From NCBI GenBank assembly GCA_029219285.1, contig JAQXTC010000125.1, positions 1 through 42,006 of the forward strand: DNA of 42,006 bases, written 5' to 3'. This document shows positions 18,721 through 28,614 of this stretch, in pieces (the stretch's first letter is position 1; the number at the start of each line of letters is the position of its first letter). Under the pieces are notes generated by a model. The model searched no databases. It was not told the origin of the DNA and worked only from the letters and a program-made list of their open reading frames with translations. Made by a program: the position numbers and the translations under genes. This DNA is from Clostridiaceae bacterium (GTDB lineage: Bacteria; Bacillota; Clostridia; Clostridiales; Clostridiaceae).

Positions 18721-18747
18721 AAAAAAGCTCTTTTAGGGCTTTTTTTT
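18721..18747 (+). terminator. Rho-independent terminator
   Basis: aaaaaagctcttttagggctttttttt hairpin with T-tract. Confidence 0.85.
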
Positions 18748-18896
18748 ATATGCTTTTAGGAAAGTTTTATGGGATTTTATCAATGATTTTTAAATTCTAT
18801 AATTCTTCAATATCTTTAATTCAATAATAATGATAAAATTAACTGTTTGTGTTATACTTAAGTATGTATTTCTATAATTTAAGGAGATAATAAATA

Positions 18897-19115
18897 ATGA
18901 AAGAACTCTTTATTGTAGACAGAATTGAAGACGAGTATGTAGTATTAGAAACTTATGAAGGTGAGATGATAGACGAGAGAAAGGAAAGAATAAAAGGAAA
19001 CGTAAAAGATGGGGATTGTTTAATAAGAAAAGGAAACTACTTTATTATAGATGAAAAAGCTACAGATGAAAGAAAAAAAGAAATAGAAGAAAGAATAAAA
19101 GGAATGTGGAGATAA
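18897..19115 (+). CDS. DUF3006-like small protein
   Basis: 72 aa, VDRIEDEYVVLETYEGEMIDERKERIKGNVKDGDCLI; SD aaggag; start of lepB follows directly. Confidence 0.8.
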   Translation: MKELFIVDRIEDEYVVLETYEGEMIDERKERIKGNVKDGDCLIRKGNYFIIDEKATDERKKEIEERIKGMWR

Positions 19116-19117
19116 CA

Positions 19118-19630
19118 ATGAGTAAGAAATCAAATTTTTTTAGCGAATGGGTAGTCCCGGTACTAGTGGCACTAGTGGCAGCTATTCTAATAAGAACATT
19201 TCTGCTTTTTCAGGCAGAAATTCCAAGTACATCAATGGTACCCACATTAAATGTTAATGATAAGATATGGGTAACTAAAGTTTATAACACTGATAGTATT
19301 GAAAGAGGAGATATTGTAGTATTCGATTCAGATGAATTGAAAGATACCTTAATCAAGAGAGTTATAGGACTTCCTGGTGATGATATCAAAATAGTAGATG
19401 GTGTGGTATCAGTAAATGGTGAAGAAATAAATGAAGATTATGTTGTAAATAAAGATAATTGGAATGGTGAATATCATGTTCCAGAAGGAAAGTTCTTTTT
19501 CTGCGGAGATAACAGACCAGCATCATTCGATTCACGAAGGTGGCAAAATCCATTTATAGATAAAGATAAAATAGTTGGAAAAGCACGTTTGAGAGTATAT
19601 CCATTTAGCAATTTTGGATTTTTAAAGTAA
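19118..19630 (+). CDS. lepB: Signal peptidase I
   Basis: N-terminal TM, IPSTSMVPTL catalytic Ser, LIKRVIGLPGDDIKI catalytic Lys, FFCGDNRPASFDSRRW. Confidence 0.94.
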   Translation: MSKKSNFFSEWVVPVLVALVAAILIRTFLLFQAEIPSTSMVPTLNVNDKIWVTKVYNTDSIERGDIVVFDSDELKDTLIKRVIGLPGDDIKIVDGVVSVNGEEINEDYVVNKDNWNGEYHVPEGKFFFCGDNRPASFDSRRWQNPFIDKDKIVGKARLRVYPFSNFGFLK

Positions 19631-19659
19631 TAGAAAAGCAGAGGAAAGAGGTGTAGATT

Positions 19660-21573
19660 ATGCAGAACAAACCAGATAAAACTCCTATGGGACCAGGTAA
19701 AGATCCAAGAAAGAGTAATTTTTCAATAGGAGTCACTCTACTAATAACTATAGCAATTTTGTTTTTAGCTAATTATTCAAAAAATTTATTGCTTAAAGAA
19801 GAAATTACATATGATAAATTTTTAAATTTAGTAAAAGATCATCAGATACAAGAAGTTGTTATTACAAATAGTTCTATAGAAATAACTCCAAAGCCAGATA
19901 GTGAATTTCATGGAAAATCATTATATACAGAAAGAGTTGCAGATGAAAATTTAGTAAAAACATTACAAGATGCAGGAGATATTGAATTTAAGGGAGTAAA
20001 TCAAAAAGAATCAATAATATTCAATATTATTATAACTTATGGTGTACCAATATTAATAGTATTTATAATGTATAAATTTTTGTTTTCAAAGATGGCAGGA
20101 AAAATAGGCGGTGGTATGGGCTCTATAGGAAAGAGTAATGCTAAAGTTTATGTTGAAAATGATATAAAGGTTAGTTTTAAAGATGTTGCAGGACAAGAGG
20201 AAGCTAAGGAATCTTTAGAAGAAGTAATAGACTTTTTAAATGATCCAATAAAGTATACTGAAATAGGTGCAAAACTTCCAAAGGGGGTTCTATTAGTAGG
20301 ACCTCCAGGAACAGGTAAAACTCTTATAGCAAAAGCAGTAGCTGGAGAAGCAAAAGTACCATTCTTTTCACTTTCAGGTTCAAGTTTTGTAGAAATGTTT
20401 GTTGGAGTTGGTGCATCAAGAGTTAGAGATTTATTTAAAGAAGCTGTACAAAAAGCTCCATGTATAATCTTTATTGATGAAATTGATGCTATTGGTAAGA
20501 GTAGAGATAATCAAATGCAAGGTAATGATGAAAGAGAACAAACATTAAATCAGTTATTATCTGAAATGGATGGATTTGATTCATCAAAAGGTATTATAAT
20601 ATTAGCCGCTACCAATAGACCTGAAATACTTGATAAAGCTTTACTTAGACCAGGAAGATTTGATAGAAGAGTTATAGTTGACAGACCTGACTTAAAGGGA
20701 AGAGAAGCTATATTAAAAGTACATGCAAAAGATGTATGTTTAGATGCAGAAGTTGATTTAGGTGAAATTGCAAGAGGTACTCCAGGGGCAGTAGGTGCTG
20801 ACCTTGCTAACATTATTAATGAAGCAGCATTAAGAGCTGTAAAGCATGGTAGAAAAACTGTATTACAAGAAGATTTGAGAGAAGCAGTTGAAGTTATAAT
20901 TGCTGGTAAAGAAAAGAAGGATAGGATTCTTTCAGCAAAAGAAAGAAAAATAGTTGCTTTCCATGAAGTTGGTCATGCGTTAGTTGCTACACTATTAAAA
21001 CATACTGATCCAGTTCACAAGATAACAATAGTACCAAGAACTGTTGGAGCTTTAGGTTATACAATGCAACTTCCTGAAGAAGAAAAATTCTTAACTTCAA
21101 GAGAAGAAATGTACGATCAAATAACAGTAATGTTAGGTGGTAGATCAGCTGAAGAAGAAGTGTTTGATCTTGTATCTACCGGAGCTTCTAATGATATAGA
21201 AAAAGCTACTCAAACTGCAAGAAACATGGTTACTATTTATGGTATGACAGATAGATTTGATATGGTTGGATTAGAATCAGTTCAAAATAGATATCTAGAT
21301 GGAAGAGCAGTTAGAAATTGTAGTGAACAAACTTCAACATTAATTGATGAAGAAATATTAAAGATTGTAAAAGATGCTCATAAGAGAGCTAGAAAGTTAT
21401 TGAAAGATAACAGAGATCTTTTAGATAAAGTATCAGAAGTATTACTAGAAAAAGAAACTTTATTTTCAGAAGAATTTATGGAAATAGTTTGCGAAAAGTA
21501 TCCTGAATTAAAGAAACCTGAAAAAAAAGAAGAAACTGCAGCAGAATCAGAAACAGAAGAAGATAATAATTAA
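19660..21573 (+). CDS. ftsH: ATP-dependent zinc metalloprotease FtsH
   Basis: [51 protein letters not shown], zinc site HEVGHA. Confidence 0.97.
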   Translation: MQNKPDKTPMGPGKDPRKSNFSIGVTLLITIAILFLANYSKNLLLKEEITYDKFLNLVKDHQIQEVVITNSSIEITPKPDSEFHGKSLYTERVADENLVKTLQDAGDIEFKGVNQKESIIFNIIITYGVPILIVFIMYKFLFSKMAGKIGGGMGSIGKSNAKVYVENDIKVSFKDVAGQEEAKESLEEVIDFLNDPIKYTEIGAKLPKGVLLVGPPGTGKTLIAKAVAGEAKVPFFSLSGSSFVEMFVGVGASRVRDLFKEAVQKAPCIIFIDEIDAIGKSRDNQMQGNDEREQTLNQLLSEMDGFDSSKGIIILAATNRPEILDKALLRPGRFDRRVIVDRPDLKGREAILKVHAKDVCLDAEVDLGEIARGTPGAVGADLANIINEAALRAVKHGRKTVLQEDLREAVEVIIAGKEKKDRILSAKERKIVAFHEVGHALVATLLKHTDPVHKITIVPRTVGALGYTMQLPEEEKFLTSREEMYDQITVMLGGRSAEEEVFDLVSTGASNDIEKATQTARNMVTIYGMTDRFDMVGLESVQNRYLDGRAVRNCSEQTSTLIDEEILKIVKDAHKRARKLLKDNRDLLDKVSEVLLEKETLFSEEFMEIVCEKYPELKKPEKKEETAAESETEEDNN

Positions 21574-21604
21574 TGAATACAGAATTAATTTAGATTTGTA
21601 TTTC

Positions 21605-21630
21605 AAAAAAGCTCCGAAAGGAGCTTTTTT
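21605..21630 (+). terminator. Rho-independent terminator after ftsH
   Basis: aaaaaagctccgaaaggagctttttt. Confidence 0.93.
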
Positions 21631-21690
21631 GACCATATAATTCACCTTAATTCATAATTCATAATTCTTAATTAAAAAGAGGTGTTTATT

Positions 21691-23787
21691 TTGAGTATAG
21701 ATAAAGATTACGAATTTTTAATGGAGCAGAATAAGCTTGAAGATACTTTAAAGCTTTTAGATGCGGAAACATTAAATTATATTGCAGCAAGAAAGCAAAT
21801 AACTGAATATATAATAGATGCAAGAAAGAAAGCCATAGAAGAATATAGAGATGATGAAGATAAGGTAATGGAGTATTTTGATCATGAAGCCTATGTTAAG
21901 GAAGAAGCCTATAGAACTATAGATAAGAGATTAAGAGAAATAAATGTACTAAAGGAATCACCTTACTTTGGTAAAATAGATTTTACTGAAGAAGAAGTGG
22001 GAGCAGAGCAGATATATATTGGTAGGTTTGGTGTTACAAAAGATGATACATATGAACCTATAATTATAGATTGGAGAGCTCCGGTAGCATCTTTATTTTA
22101 TAAAGGAACATTAGGGGATAGTTCTTATACTACTCCAGAAGGAGAAGAACAGGCAAAGATATTATCTAGAAGACAACTTATAATAAAGAAGGCAGAGCTT
22201 AAGGGAATATTTGATTCAGCAGTTGATGTTAAAGATGATATCTTACAAATGGTTTTAACAAGTAATACATCAGATAAGCTTAAAGATATAGTAATGACAA
22301 TACAAGCTGAACAAGATGAAATAATAAGATCTCCTAAAGATAAAGTAGTAGTAGTAAATGGTGTTGCAGGTTCAGGTAAGACAACAATAGCACTTCATAG
22401 AGTATCATATCTTTTATATAATAATAGAAAACAATTTGGTGACAAGGTATTAATTTTTGGACCAAATGATATTTTCATGGATTATATAGCACAAGTATTA
22501 CCTACTTTAGGTGAGAGTGGAGTAAGTCAGGATACTTTTGAAAACTTTGCTATAGAGGAGATTGGTTTAAATGAACCGGTTAAGAGGTTCTCACAATACA
22601 TAGAAGAAGCTATGGAGGGGAATGAAGAAGCACTTAAAGAATATAAATATAAGAGTTCAGTTAAATTTACAGAGCTTTTAGATAAAAATCTAGCCGATAT
22701 GGAGGAAAATTATTTCAACATTCAACCAGTAAATTTCTTTGATAAAGAGATTGTTGGTATTGATGAAATAAAAGAGTTATTTACAAAGTACTATTCATAT
22801 ATGCCTTTATTTAGAAGAAGCAAAAAGGTTAAGTTGATTTTAATATCAAAGATTAAGGATAGAAGAGATGAACTTATAAGAGAACTTAACAAAAAAGTTA
22901 AAGAAGAATTAGCTGCTCTTTCTGAAACAGAATTAGAAATTGAGAAAAACAATATTGAATTTAGAAGAAGATTAAGAATTAGAGAAATTGTAAGAGGTGT
23001 AATGAATGCTAGAGATGAATTAGATTCATGGATAATGCATGAAGATACAGTTTCTTTATATAAAAGGATTACTAATACTGAAAACTTAGGTTATATGGAT
23101 TTAGCAGGAATATTATATTTAATGGTTAAACTTGAAGGCAAGAAGTGTGATAGAGAAATTAAGCATGTAGTTATTGATGAAGCACAAGATTACAACATGA
23201 CTCAATTCAAGCTTATTAAAGAATTAACAGGTTGTAGTAGTTATACTATTGTTGGGGATACAAATCAAAGATTGATTCAAACAGATGAAGAACCAGCAAT
23301 GATACATTTAGATAAATTATTTGGAGATGAAGTAATTAATTATAAACTTAATAAAAGCTATAGATCAACTCAAGAAATAATGGAATATGCAAATCAATTT
23401 TTATCAGAAGATACAATTGTTCCATTAGTTAGACATGGTGAAGCTGTTATGGAAGAGAAAACAGAATCTTTGGAAGAAACAATAGATACAATTACAGCTA
23501 TCATTGAGGATTATGAAGAAGAAGGACTTGAAAATATAGCTATAATAACAAAAGACATTGACAGACTAAGGGAAATATCAACAGAGCTTAAGAAAACTAT
23601 GAAGGTTTTAACTTTTGATAAAGAAGATATGATCTATACTGGAGGAGTGGTTTTACTTCCTGCATATTATGCAAAAGGTTTAGAATTTGATGGGGTAGTA
23701 TTACTAGATGATCTTGATAATACACCAGAACTAGTTAAATATATTATGTGTACAAGAGCATTGCATAGACTTGCAGTTATTAAATAA
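21691..23787 (+). CDS. helD: UvrD-like superfamily 1 helicase, HelD-like
   Basis: VVNGVAGSGKTTIALHRVSYLLY, HVVIDEAQDYNMTQFKLIKEL, IVGDTNQRL, NKSYRSTQEI. TTG at 21691 follows aaaagagg with better spacing than the GTG at 21682. Confidence 0.88.
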   Translation: MSIDKDYEFLMEQNKLEDTLKLLDAETLNYIAARKQITEYIIDARKKAIEEYRDDEDKVMEYFDHEAYVKEEAYRTIDKRLREINVLKESPYFGKIDFTEEEVGAEQIYIGRFGVTKDDTYEPIIIDWRAPVASLFYKGTLGDSSYTTPEGEEQAKILSRRQLIIKKAELKGIFDSAVDVKDDILQMVLTSNTSDKLKDIVMTIQAEQDEIIRSPKDKVVVVNGVAGSGKTTIALHRVSYLLYNNRKQFGDKVLIFGPNDIFMDYIAQVLPTLGESGVSQDTFENFAIEEIGLNEPVKRFSQYIEEAMEGNEEALKEYKYKSSVKFTELLDKNLADMEENYFNIQPVNFFDKEIVGIDEIKELFTKYYSYMPLFRRSKKVKLILISKIKDRRDELIRELNKKVKEELAALSETELEIEKNNIEFRRRLRIREIVRGVMNARDELDSWIMHEDTVSLYKRITNTENLGYMDLAGILYLMVKLEGKKCDREIKHVVIDEAQDYNMTQFKLIKELTGCSSYTIVGDTNQRLIQTDEEPAMIHLDKLFGDEVINYKLNKSYRSTQEIMEYANQFLSEDTIVPLVRHGEAVMEEKTESLEETIDTITAIIEDYEEEGLENIAIITKDIDRLREISTELKKTMKVLTFDKEDMIYTGGVVLLPAYYAKGLEFDGVVLLDDLDNTPELVKYIMCTRALHRLAVIK

Positions 23788-23802
23788 GAGTTTTATATTA
23801 AG

Positions 23803-23824
23803 AAGGCGCTATTTTAAGCGCCTT
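23803..23824. terminator. Hairpin between convergent genes (bidirectional terminator)
   Basis: aaggcgct attttaa... agcgcctt inverted repeat between converging stop codons. Confidence 0.75.
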
Positions 23825-23829
23825 CGTTA

Positions 23830-24915
23830 TTATACAAATGTTTTGATCTTATTTAAGGTCTCTGAATAAAGTTTATTTACAATATCAAAGTCCATAGCCT
23901 TAATATAGTAACTTTCAAGTTCATCATGCAATTTCTTAGCATTCTTTATGCATTCTAAACTCTTATCTATTAATGATGTAAATTCTTTTTTATCATATAG
24001 AATTTCATCTATTTTGGAATTAAGTGATGATTTATAACAGATATCTATCATGTTATAAGTTGTTGCATTACTATAAGTTATATTACTTATTTCATTAGTT
24101 GTAAAAATACCAGTCTTTAATTCTGGAATAACAATGTTTTCAATTCTTTCTGGAATAAATGGATCGTGCAAATATTCTACAAAGTAACCACTATTTTGTG
24201 CAGAAGTACCAATAGATTTTAAAACATCAGTTTTAGAGAATCCAGGGCCACCTTTTAATATATATAAGTTTTCAATGTTTTCAACAAGACCTTTATTATA
24301 AGATACTATTCCATTTGGAGTAAAAGCAGTACTAAACAAGTGACGATCGCCTGCGTAAATATCCTTTGAATTAATTATTATCTTTGCTTTTAAGGTATCA
24401 ATAAATTCATTTAAATTATATTGATTCATTGTTTCTGAATGCATAGAACTCCAATCTTCATGGACACTTCTAGCAGCCCCTAGAAATCTATAAGCACGTT
24501 TAAAATTTTTTCCAATCTCTTTATTGATATTAATTATTTCTTTTTTACATGAAAATAATAAATTCATATCAAGAGCAACACCAAGATTTAAAATTTCATC
24601 TACAGCTCCAGGGTTTATTGGATCAACAATATGTGGCGAAGTACCATCAAGCAAAGCCACATTTAATTCTTTAATAACAAGTCCATCTAAGGAATCATTA
24701 TCCGATGAACAGTGGTGGTATTCTATAGAATAACCAAGATTACCGAAATATAGACCTAATTTTTTCATAAGTGAAGATTTCCCAGTTCCTGGTCCGCCTT
24801 TTATGCATATTATTCTTCTAGCTTTATCTTGAGGCAAGATGTACCTATAAAAAGAATAAAATCCTTTTGAAGTATTTCCTCCAGGGAACAGATGTCTTTC
24901 ATTAATATTTTTCAA
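23830..24915 (-). CDS. P-loop ATPase with duplicated NTPase domain
   Basis: IICIKGGPGTGKSSLMKKLG Walker A in the N-half; related ILKGGPGFSKTDVLKSIG in the C-half, each followed by GYxxEYxH (GYSIEYHH / GYFVEYLH). Confidence 0.85.
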   Translation of the reverse strand: MKNINERHLFPGGNTSKGFYSFYRYILPQDKARRIICIKGGPGTGKSSLMKKLGLYFGNLGYSIEYHHCSSDNDSLDGLVIKELNVALLDGTSPHIVDPINPGAVDEILNLGVALDMNLLFSCKKEIININKEIGKNFKRAYRFLGAARSVHEDWSSMHSETMNQYNLNEFIDTLKAKIIINSKDIYAGDRHLFSTAFTPNGIVSYNKGLVENIENLYILKGGPGFSKTDVLKSIGTSAQNSGYFVEYLHDPFIPERIENIVIPELKTGIFTTNEISNITYSNATTYNMIDICYKSSLNSKIDEILYDKKEFTSLIDKSLECIKNAKKLHDELESYYIKAMDFDIVNKLYSETLNKIKTFV

Positions 24916-24966
24916 TTCATATCTCTCCTATAAAAATCGTCCTATATTAAATTATTAAATTTAGTT

Positions 24967-25107
24967 AAAAATATGCATAAATTAATGAAAAATATGCATA
25001 AGTTGTATAGTATGTAAAGCTTGATATAGCGTGCTTTACAAAAATAATTTACAAAATATTAAAAAAAAGCTTGCATAATTATACAAGGTGGTTGTATAAT
25101 TATAACC
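24967..25107. promoter_or_regulatory. ArgR-like operator region between divergent ATPase and ABC transporter genes
   Basis: aaaaatatgcataa at 24967-24980 and again at 24988-25001 (21-bp spacing); ttgcataattatacaa at 25071-25086 and ttgtataattataacc at 25092-25107 (again 21-bp spacing). Confidence 0.55.
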
Positions 25108-25145
25108 ATCAAGAAGAAATTAGTAAATTTTAGGGGGGATTAAAA

Positions 25146-25982
25146 ATGAAGAAAGGCATATTTAAAAAGTTAGTAGTAGCAGCATTGGTAGGCGTTATGT
25201 CAATTGGACTTATATCTTGCGGAAATAGTAATGCAGATAGCAAAGATCCAGTTCAAGCAATAAAAGATAAGGGAAAAGTAGTTGTTGGTTTATCAGCAGA
25301 TTTTGCCCCATATGAATTTCACGCAATGATTAATGGAAAAGATGAAACAGTAGGATTTGATATAAATATAGCAAAACAAATTGCAAGTGATATGGGAGTA
25401 GAGCTAGAGATAAAAGAAATGGACTTTGATGCATTGATTTCAGCATTAAAAGCAGGACAAATAGATATGATTATATCAGGAATGAATCCAACAGATGAAA
25501 GAAAAGAACAAGTTGATTTTTCAGATATATATTATGAATCACAACATGCAGTTATAGTTAATAAAAATGATGTAGACAAGTATAAAGAAGCTAGTGCATT
25601 AGATGGAAAGAAGATAGGGGTTCAATTAGGTTCAACTCAAGAACAATTAGCGAAGGAAAAAATTAAAAATGCAGAATTAACATCATTAGCAAATGTAAAT
25701 AATGTAGTTTTAGAACTTAAGAGTGGTAAAGTAGATGCAGTAGTAACAGATCAACCAGTTGCAGAAATGGCAGTAAAGACTAATCCAGAATTAGCTCTTT
25801 GCGGTATAACTTATAAAGAAGAATCAGGCGGAAATGCAATAGCAGTTCAAAAAGGTTCTGATGAATTAGTTAAACAAGTTAATACTACAATTAAGAATTT
25901 AAAAGATAGTGGTAAGTTAAAACAATTCTTAGACGATGCAACTGATCAAGGTAAATTTGTAGTAGAAGATAGTGCTAAATAG
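25146..25982 (+). CDS. Polar amino acid ABC transporter substrate-binding lipoprotein
   Basis: Lipobox LISC; KVVVGLSADFAPYEFH, VGFDINIAKQIASDMG, DMIISGMNPTDERKEQVDFSDIYYES. Confidence 0.94.
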   Translation: MKKGIFKKLVVAALVGVMSIGLISCGNSNADSKDPVQAIKDKGKVVVGLSADFAPYEFHAMINGKDETVGFDINIAKQIASDMGVELEIKEMDFDALISALKAGQIDMIISGMNPTDERKEQVDFSDIYYESQHAVIVNKNDVDKYKEASALDGKKIGVQLGSTQEQLAKEKIKNAELTSLANVNNVVLELKSGKVDAVVTDQPVAEMAVKTNPELALCGITYKEESGGNAIAVQKGSDELVKQVNTTIKNLKDSGKLKQFLDDATDQGKFVVEDSAK

Positions 25983-26035
25983 TAAATAAATTTAGGGGGT
26001 AGTTTTATCCCCTATAGGAATTGAGAGGTGATAAT

Positions 26036-26713
26036 TTGTTTAACTTTAATTTTTTAGAAAAGTATTATTCGAGTTTCTTAAGCGGTGTTGAAATAACATT
26101 AGCTATTTCATTAATAACAGTTTGTATAGGTTCAATATTAGGTTCGCTTTTGTTCTTTATGAGAGTTTCAAGTTTTGGTACAGAAAAATTCAAACCATTA
26201 AAAATAATAGCTGCCATTTATGTAGAGATAATAAGGGGAACACCAATGCTTCTTCAAATTTTGATGGTATATTCAGGTTCAAAATTGATTTTTAACATTG
26301 ATGTTACTGCATTTTCAGCAGCAATAATTGCAATAGGATTGAATTCAGGGGCTTATGTATCAGAAGTAGTAAGAGCTGGAATAGAAGCGGTTGATGTTGG
26401 ACAAATGGAAGCTGCACGAAGCTTGGGAATGTCAAAGATAAAGGCTATGAAGTTAATAATTATCCCTCAAGCAGTTAAAAATATTTTACCGGCAATAGGT
26501 AATGAATTTGTAGCAGTAATCAAAGAATCATCTATGGCATCTGTTATTGGGGTTGGTGAACTTACATTTTCAGCAAAGGTAGTTCAAGGTGCTACATATC
26601 TTTCTTTAGAACCATTAATGGTGGCTGCAGTATTTTATTTTATATTAACATTTTCATTAGGCAGACTTATAGCATATATTGAAAGGAGGATGAAGGCTAG
26701 TGATTCGCGTTAA
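26036..26713 (+). CDS. Polar amino acid ABC transporter permease
   Basis: [56 protein letters not shown] at 26036 after gagaggtg is preferred over TTG at 26021. Confidence 0.93.
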   Translation: MFNFNFLEKYYSSFLSGVEITLAISLITVCIGSILGSLLFFMRVSSFGTEKFKPLKIIAAIYVEIIRGTPMLLQILMVYSGSKLIFNIDVTAFSAAIIAIGLNSGAYVSEVVRAGIEAVDVGQMEAARSLGMSKIKAMKLIIIPQAVKNILPAIGNEFVAVIKESSMASVIGVGELTFSAKVVQGATYLSLEPLMVAAVFYFILTFSLGRLIAYIERRMKASDSR

Positions 26714-27422
26714 TAATCTACACAAGAGTTTTGGGAAAAATGAGGTTTTAAAAGGTATAGATGAGCATATAAAAAAGGGTGAAGTTGTAGTAGTCATTGG
26801 TCCTTCAGGCTCTGGTAAATCTACATTTTTAAGATGTTTAAATTTACTTGAAACACCAACAAACGGTGAAGTTATTTTTGAAGGAAATAATCTTACAGAT
26901 AAGAAAGTAAATATAGATGAAGTAAGACAAAAAATGGGGATGGTATTTCAACAATTCAATTTATTTCCTCATAAAACAGTATTAGAAAACATAACGATAG
27001 CACCTATACAAGTTAAGAAAAAGTCTAAAGAAGATGCGGAAAATAAAGCAAATGAACTTTTAAAGATGGTTGGATTAAGTGATAAAAGTAATGCTTATCC
27101 AGCATCGTTATCAGGGGGGCAGAAACAAAGAATTGCTATAGCAAGAGCTCTTGCCATGGAGCCAGATGTTATGTTGTTTGATGAGCCTACATCAGCATTA
27201 GATCCAGAAATGGTTGGTGAAGTTTTAAGTGTTATGAAAGCCTTAGCAAAAGAGGGAATGACTATGGTTGTTGTAACACATGAAATGGGATTTGCTAAAG
27301 AAGTAGGGGATAGAATTTTGTTTATGGATCAAGGGAAGATTCTTGAAAGTGGAACACCTGAAGAAGTTTTTAATAATCCTAAGAATCCAAGGACTATTGA
27401 TTTTCTATCAAAAATACTTTAA
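26700..27422 (+). CDS. glnQ: Polar amino acid ABC transporter ATP-binding protein (GlnQ-type)
   Basis: [73 protein letters not shown]. Overlaps the permease stop region. Confidence 0.94.
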   Translation: MIRVNNLHKSFGKNEVLKGIDEHIKKGEVVVVIGPSGSGKSTFLRCLNLLETPTNGEVIFEGNNLTDKKVNIDEVRQKMGMVFQQFNLFPHKTVLENITIAPIQVKKKSKEDAENKANELLKMVGLSDKSNAYPASLSGGQKQRIAIARALAMEPDVMLFDEPTSALDPEMVGEVLSVMKALAKEGMTMVVVTHEMGFAKEVGDRILFMDQGKILESGTPEEVFNNPKNPRTIDFLSKIL

Positions 27423-27471
27423 CATTTCATAATTAATAATAGTAGCAATAAGAAATAAAAGGGGTTAAAAA

Positions 27472-27498
27472 AAGAACTAGGTAAAAAACCTAGTTCTT
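27472..27498. terminator. Bidirectional terminator between convergent genes
   Basis: aagaactagg (27472-27481) / cctagttctt (27489-27498), flanked by A-tract and T-rich sequence. Confidence 0.88.
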
Positions 27499-27504
27499 AT
27501 TATT

Positions 27505-28530
27505 TTACCAATAATAATATGATGAATAATGATATGGTGATATTGTTGCAAATGCTGCTGCAAAGGCAACAACAAGTATAATAATAAGTAATACATATAT
27601 TACTATTAAAATAACAACTGGAACCCAAGTAATTCCACCAGTAGATCTTAATCTTTGTTGCAAGAAACCAGGATCTTGATTTGGTGAAGTTAATTTTATT
27701 GATCTTATCTTTTCAACACAATGTTTTATATAAAGTTGGTTTGCTAGTAATCCAGAGAAAACCATTATACCTATTGAAACAAGTGATCGAAGTCCTCCAA
27801 GATTTCTTAGTAAGAATATAGAAACAATATTAATACCAAAAATTATTGCACCTACAGAATAAACTTTTCTATATAAGAACCAAAAAGCATTAAATAAGAA
27901 TGCTGCCCAGTTCCAGTGAATGAAGCTAGGATTAATTTGACTTTCTTCCCATCTTCTTAAATAATATTCTGGACTCTTATCTCCTATAAAGTCAAACATT
28001 TCTTGACGTGAGATTCCGTTCTGATCTCTAAAATTTGGATCAGTATTAAATCCATAAGTAGCATTTTGGTTATAACTTGCATTTTGGTTAAAACCATTAT
28101 TAGCATTATTAAAATTGTTATTTTGACCATATGAATTATTTTGATTAAATCCGTTGTTAGGGTTAAATCCATTATTTTGGTTATAACTTGCGTTTTGATT
28201 AAAACCATTATTTTGTCCTTGATTATTCATATTGTCAAAATTATTAGTTTGGTTATAGAAATTACTTTGTGAATTATATTCAGCATTTTGAGTGAATTCC
28301 TGTTTTCCCTCGTTAAATGCTTGGCCATTATTAACGTTAGCATTTTCTACATTAGGATCGGTATTGTTTTCAGGTATTAGGGAACCTTCATTAGTTGTAA
28401 AATTTTGATTACTGTTGTCATTAGTAACATTTATATTAGTATCAAAATTTTTGTTGGCGTTTGAAGGGCATTCTGGATTAATACAATTATTATTTTCATC
28501 CAATTCTTTGCCGCATCTTGAACAAAACAT
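27505..28530 (-). CDS. Zinc-ribbon membrane protein with Asn/Gln-rich low-complexity linker, DUF2628-like C-terminus
   Basis: MFCSRCGKELDENNNCINPEC zinc ribbon; Asn/Gln-rich repeats (NQNNGFNPNNGFNQNNSYGQNNNFNNANNGFNQNASYNQ); HWNWAAFLFNAFWFLYRKVY followed by TM segments. Confidence 0.85.
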   Translation of the reverse strand: MFCSRCGKELDENNNCINPECPSNANKNFDTNINVTNDNSNQNFTTNEGSLIPENNTDPNVENANVNNGQAFNEGKQEFTQNAEYNSQSNFYNQTNNFDNMNNQGQNNGFNQNASYNQNNGFNPNNGFNQNNSYGQNNNFNNANNGFNQNASYNQNATYGFNTDPNFRDQNGISRQEMFDFIGDKSPEYYLRRWEESQINPSFIHWNWAAFLFNAFWFLYRKVYSVGAIIFGINIVSIFLLRNLGGLRSLVSIGIMVFSGLLANQLYIKHCVEKIRSIKLTSPNQDPGFLQQRLRSTGGITWVPVVILIVIYVLLIIILVVAFAAAFATISPYHYSSYYYW

Positions 28531-28614
28531 TCAAATTCCTCCTTTTATTAGTCCTATTTATAAATAATTCCTATATAATTATATAACAAAACCCTAAAAA
28601 TATATATACATATT

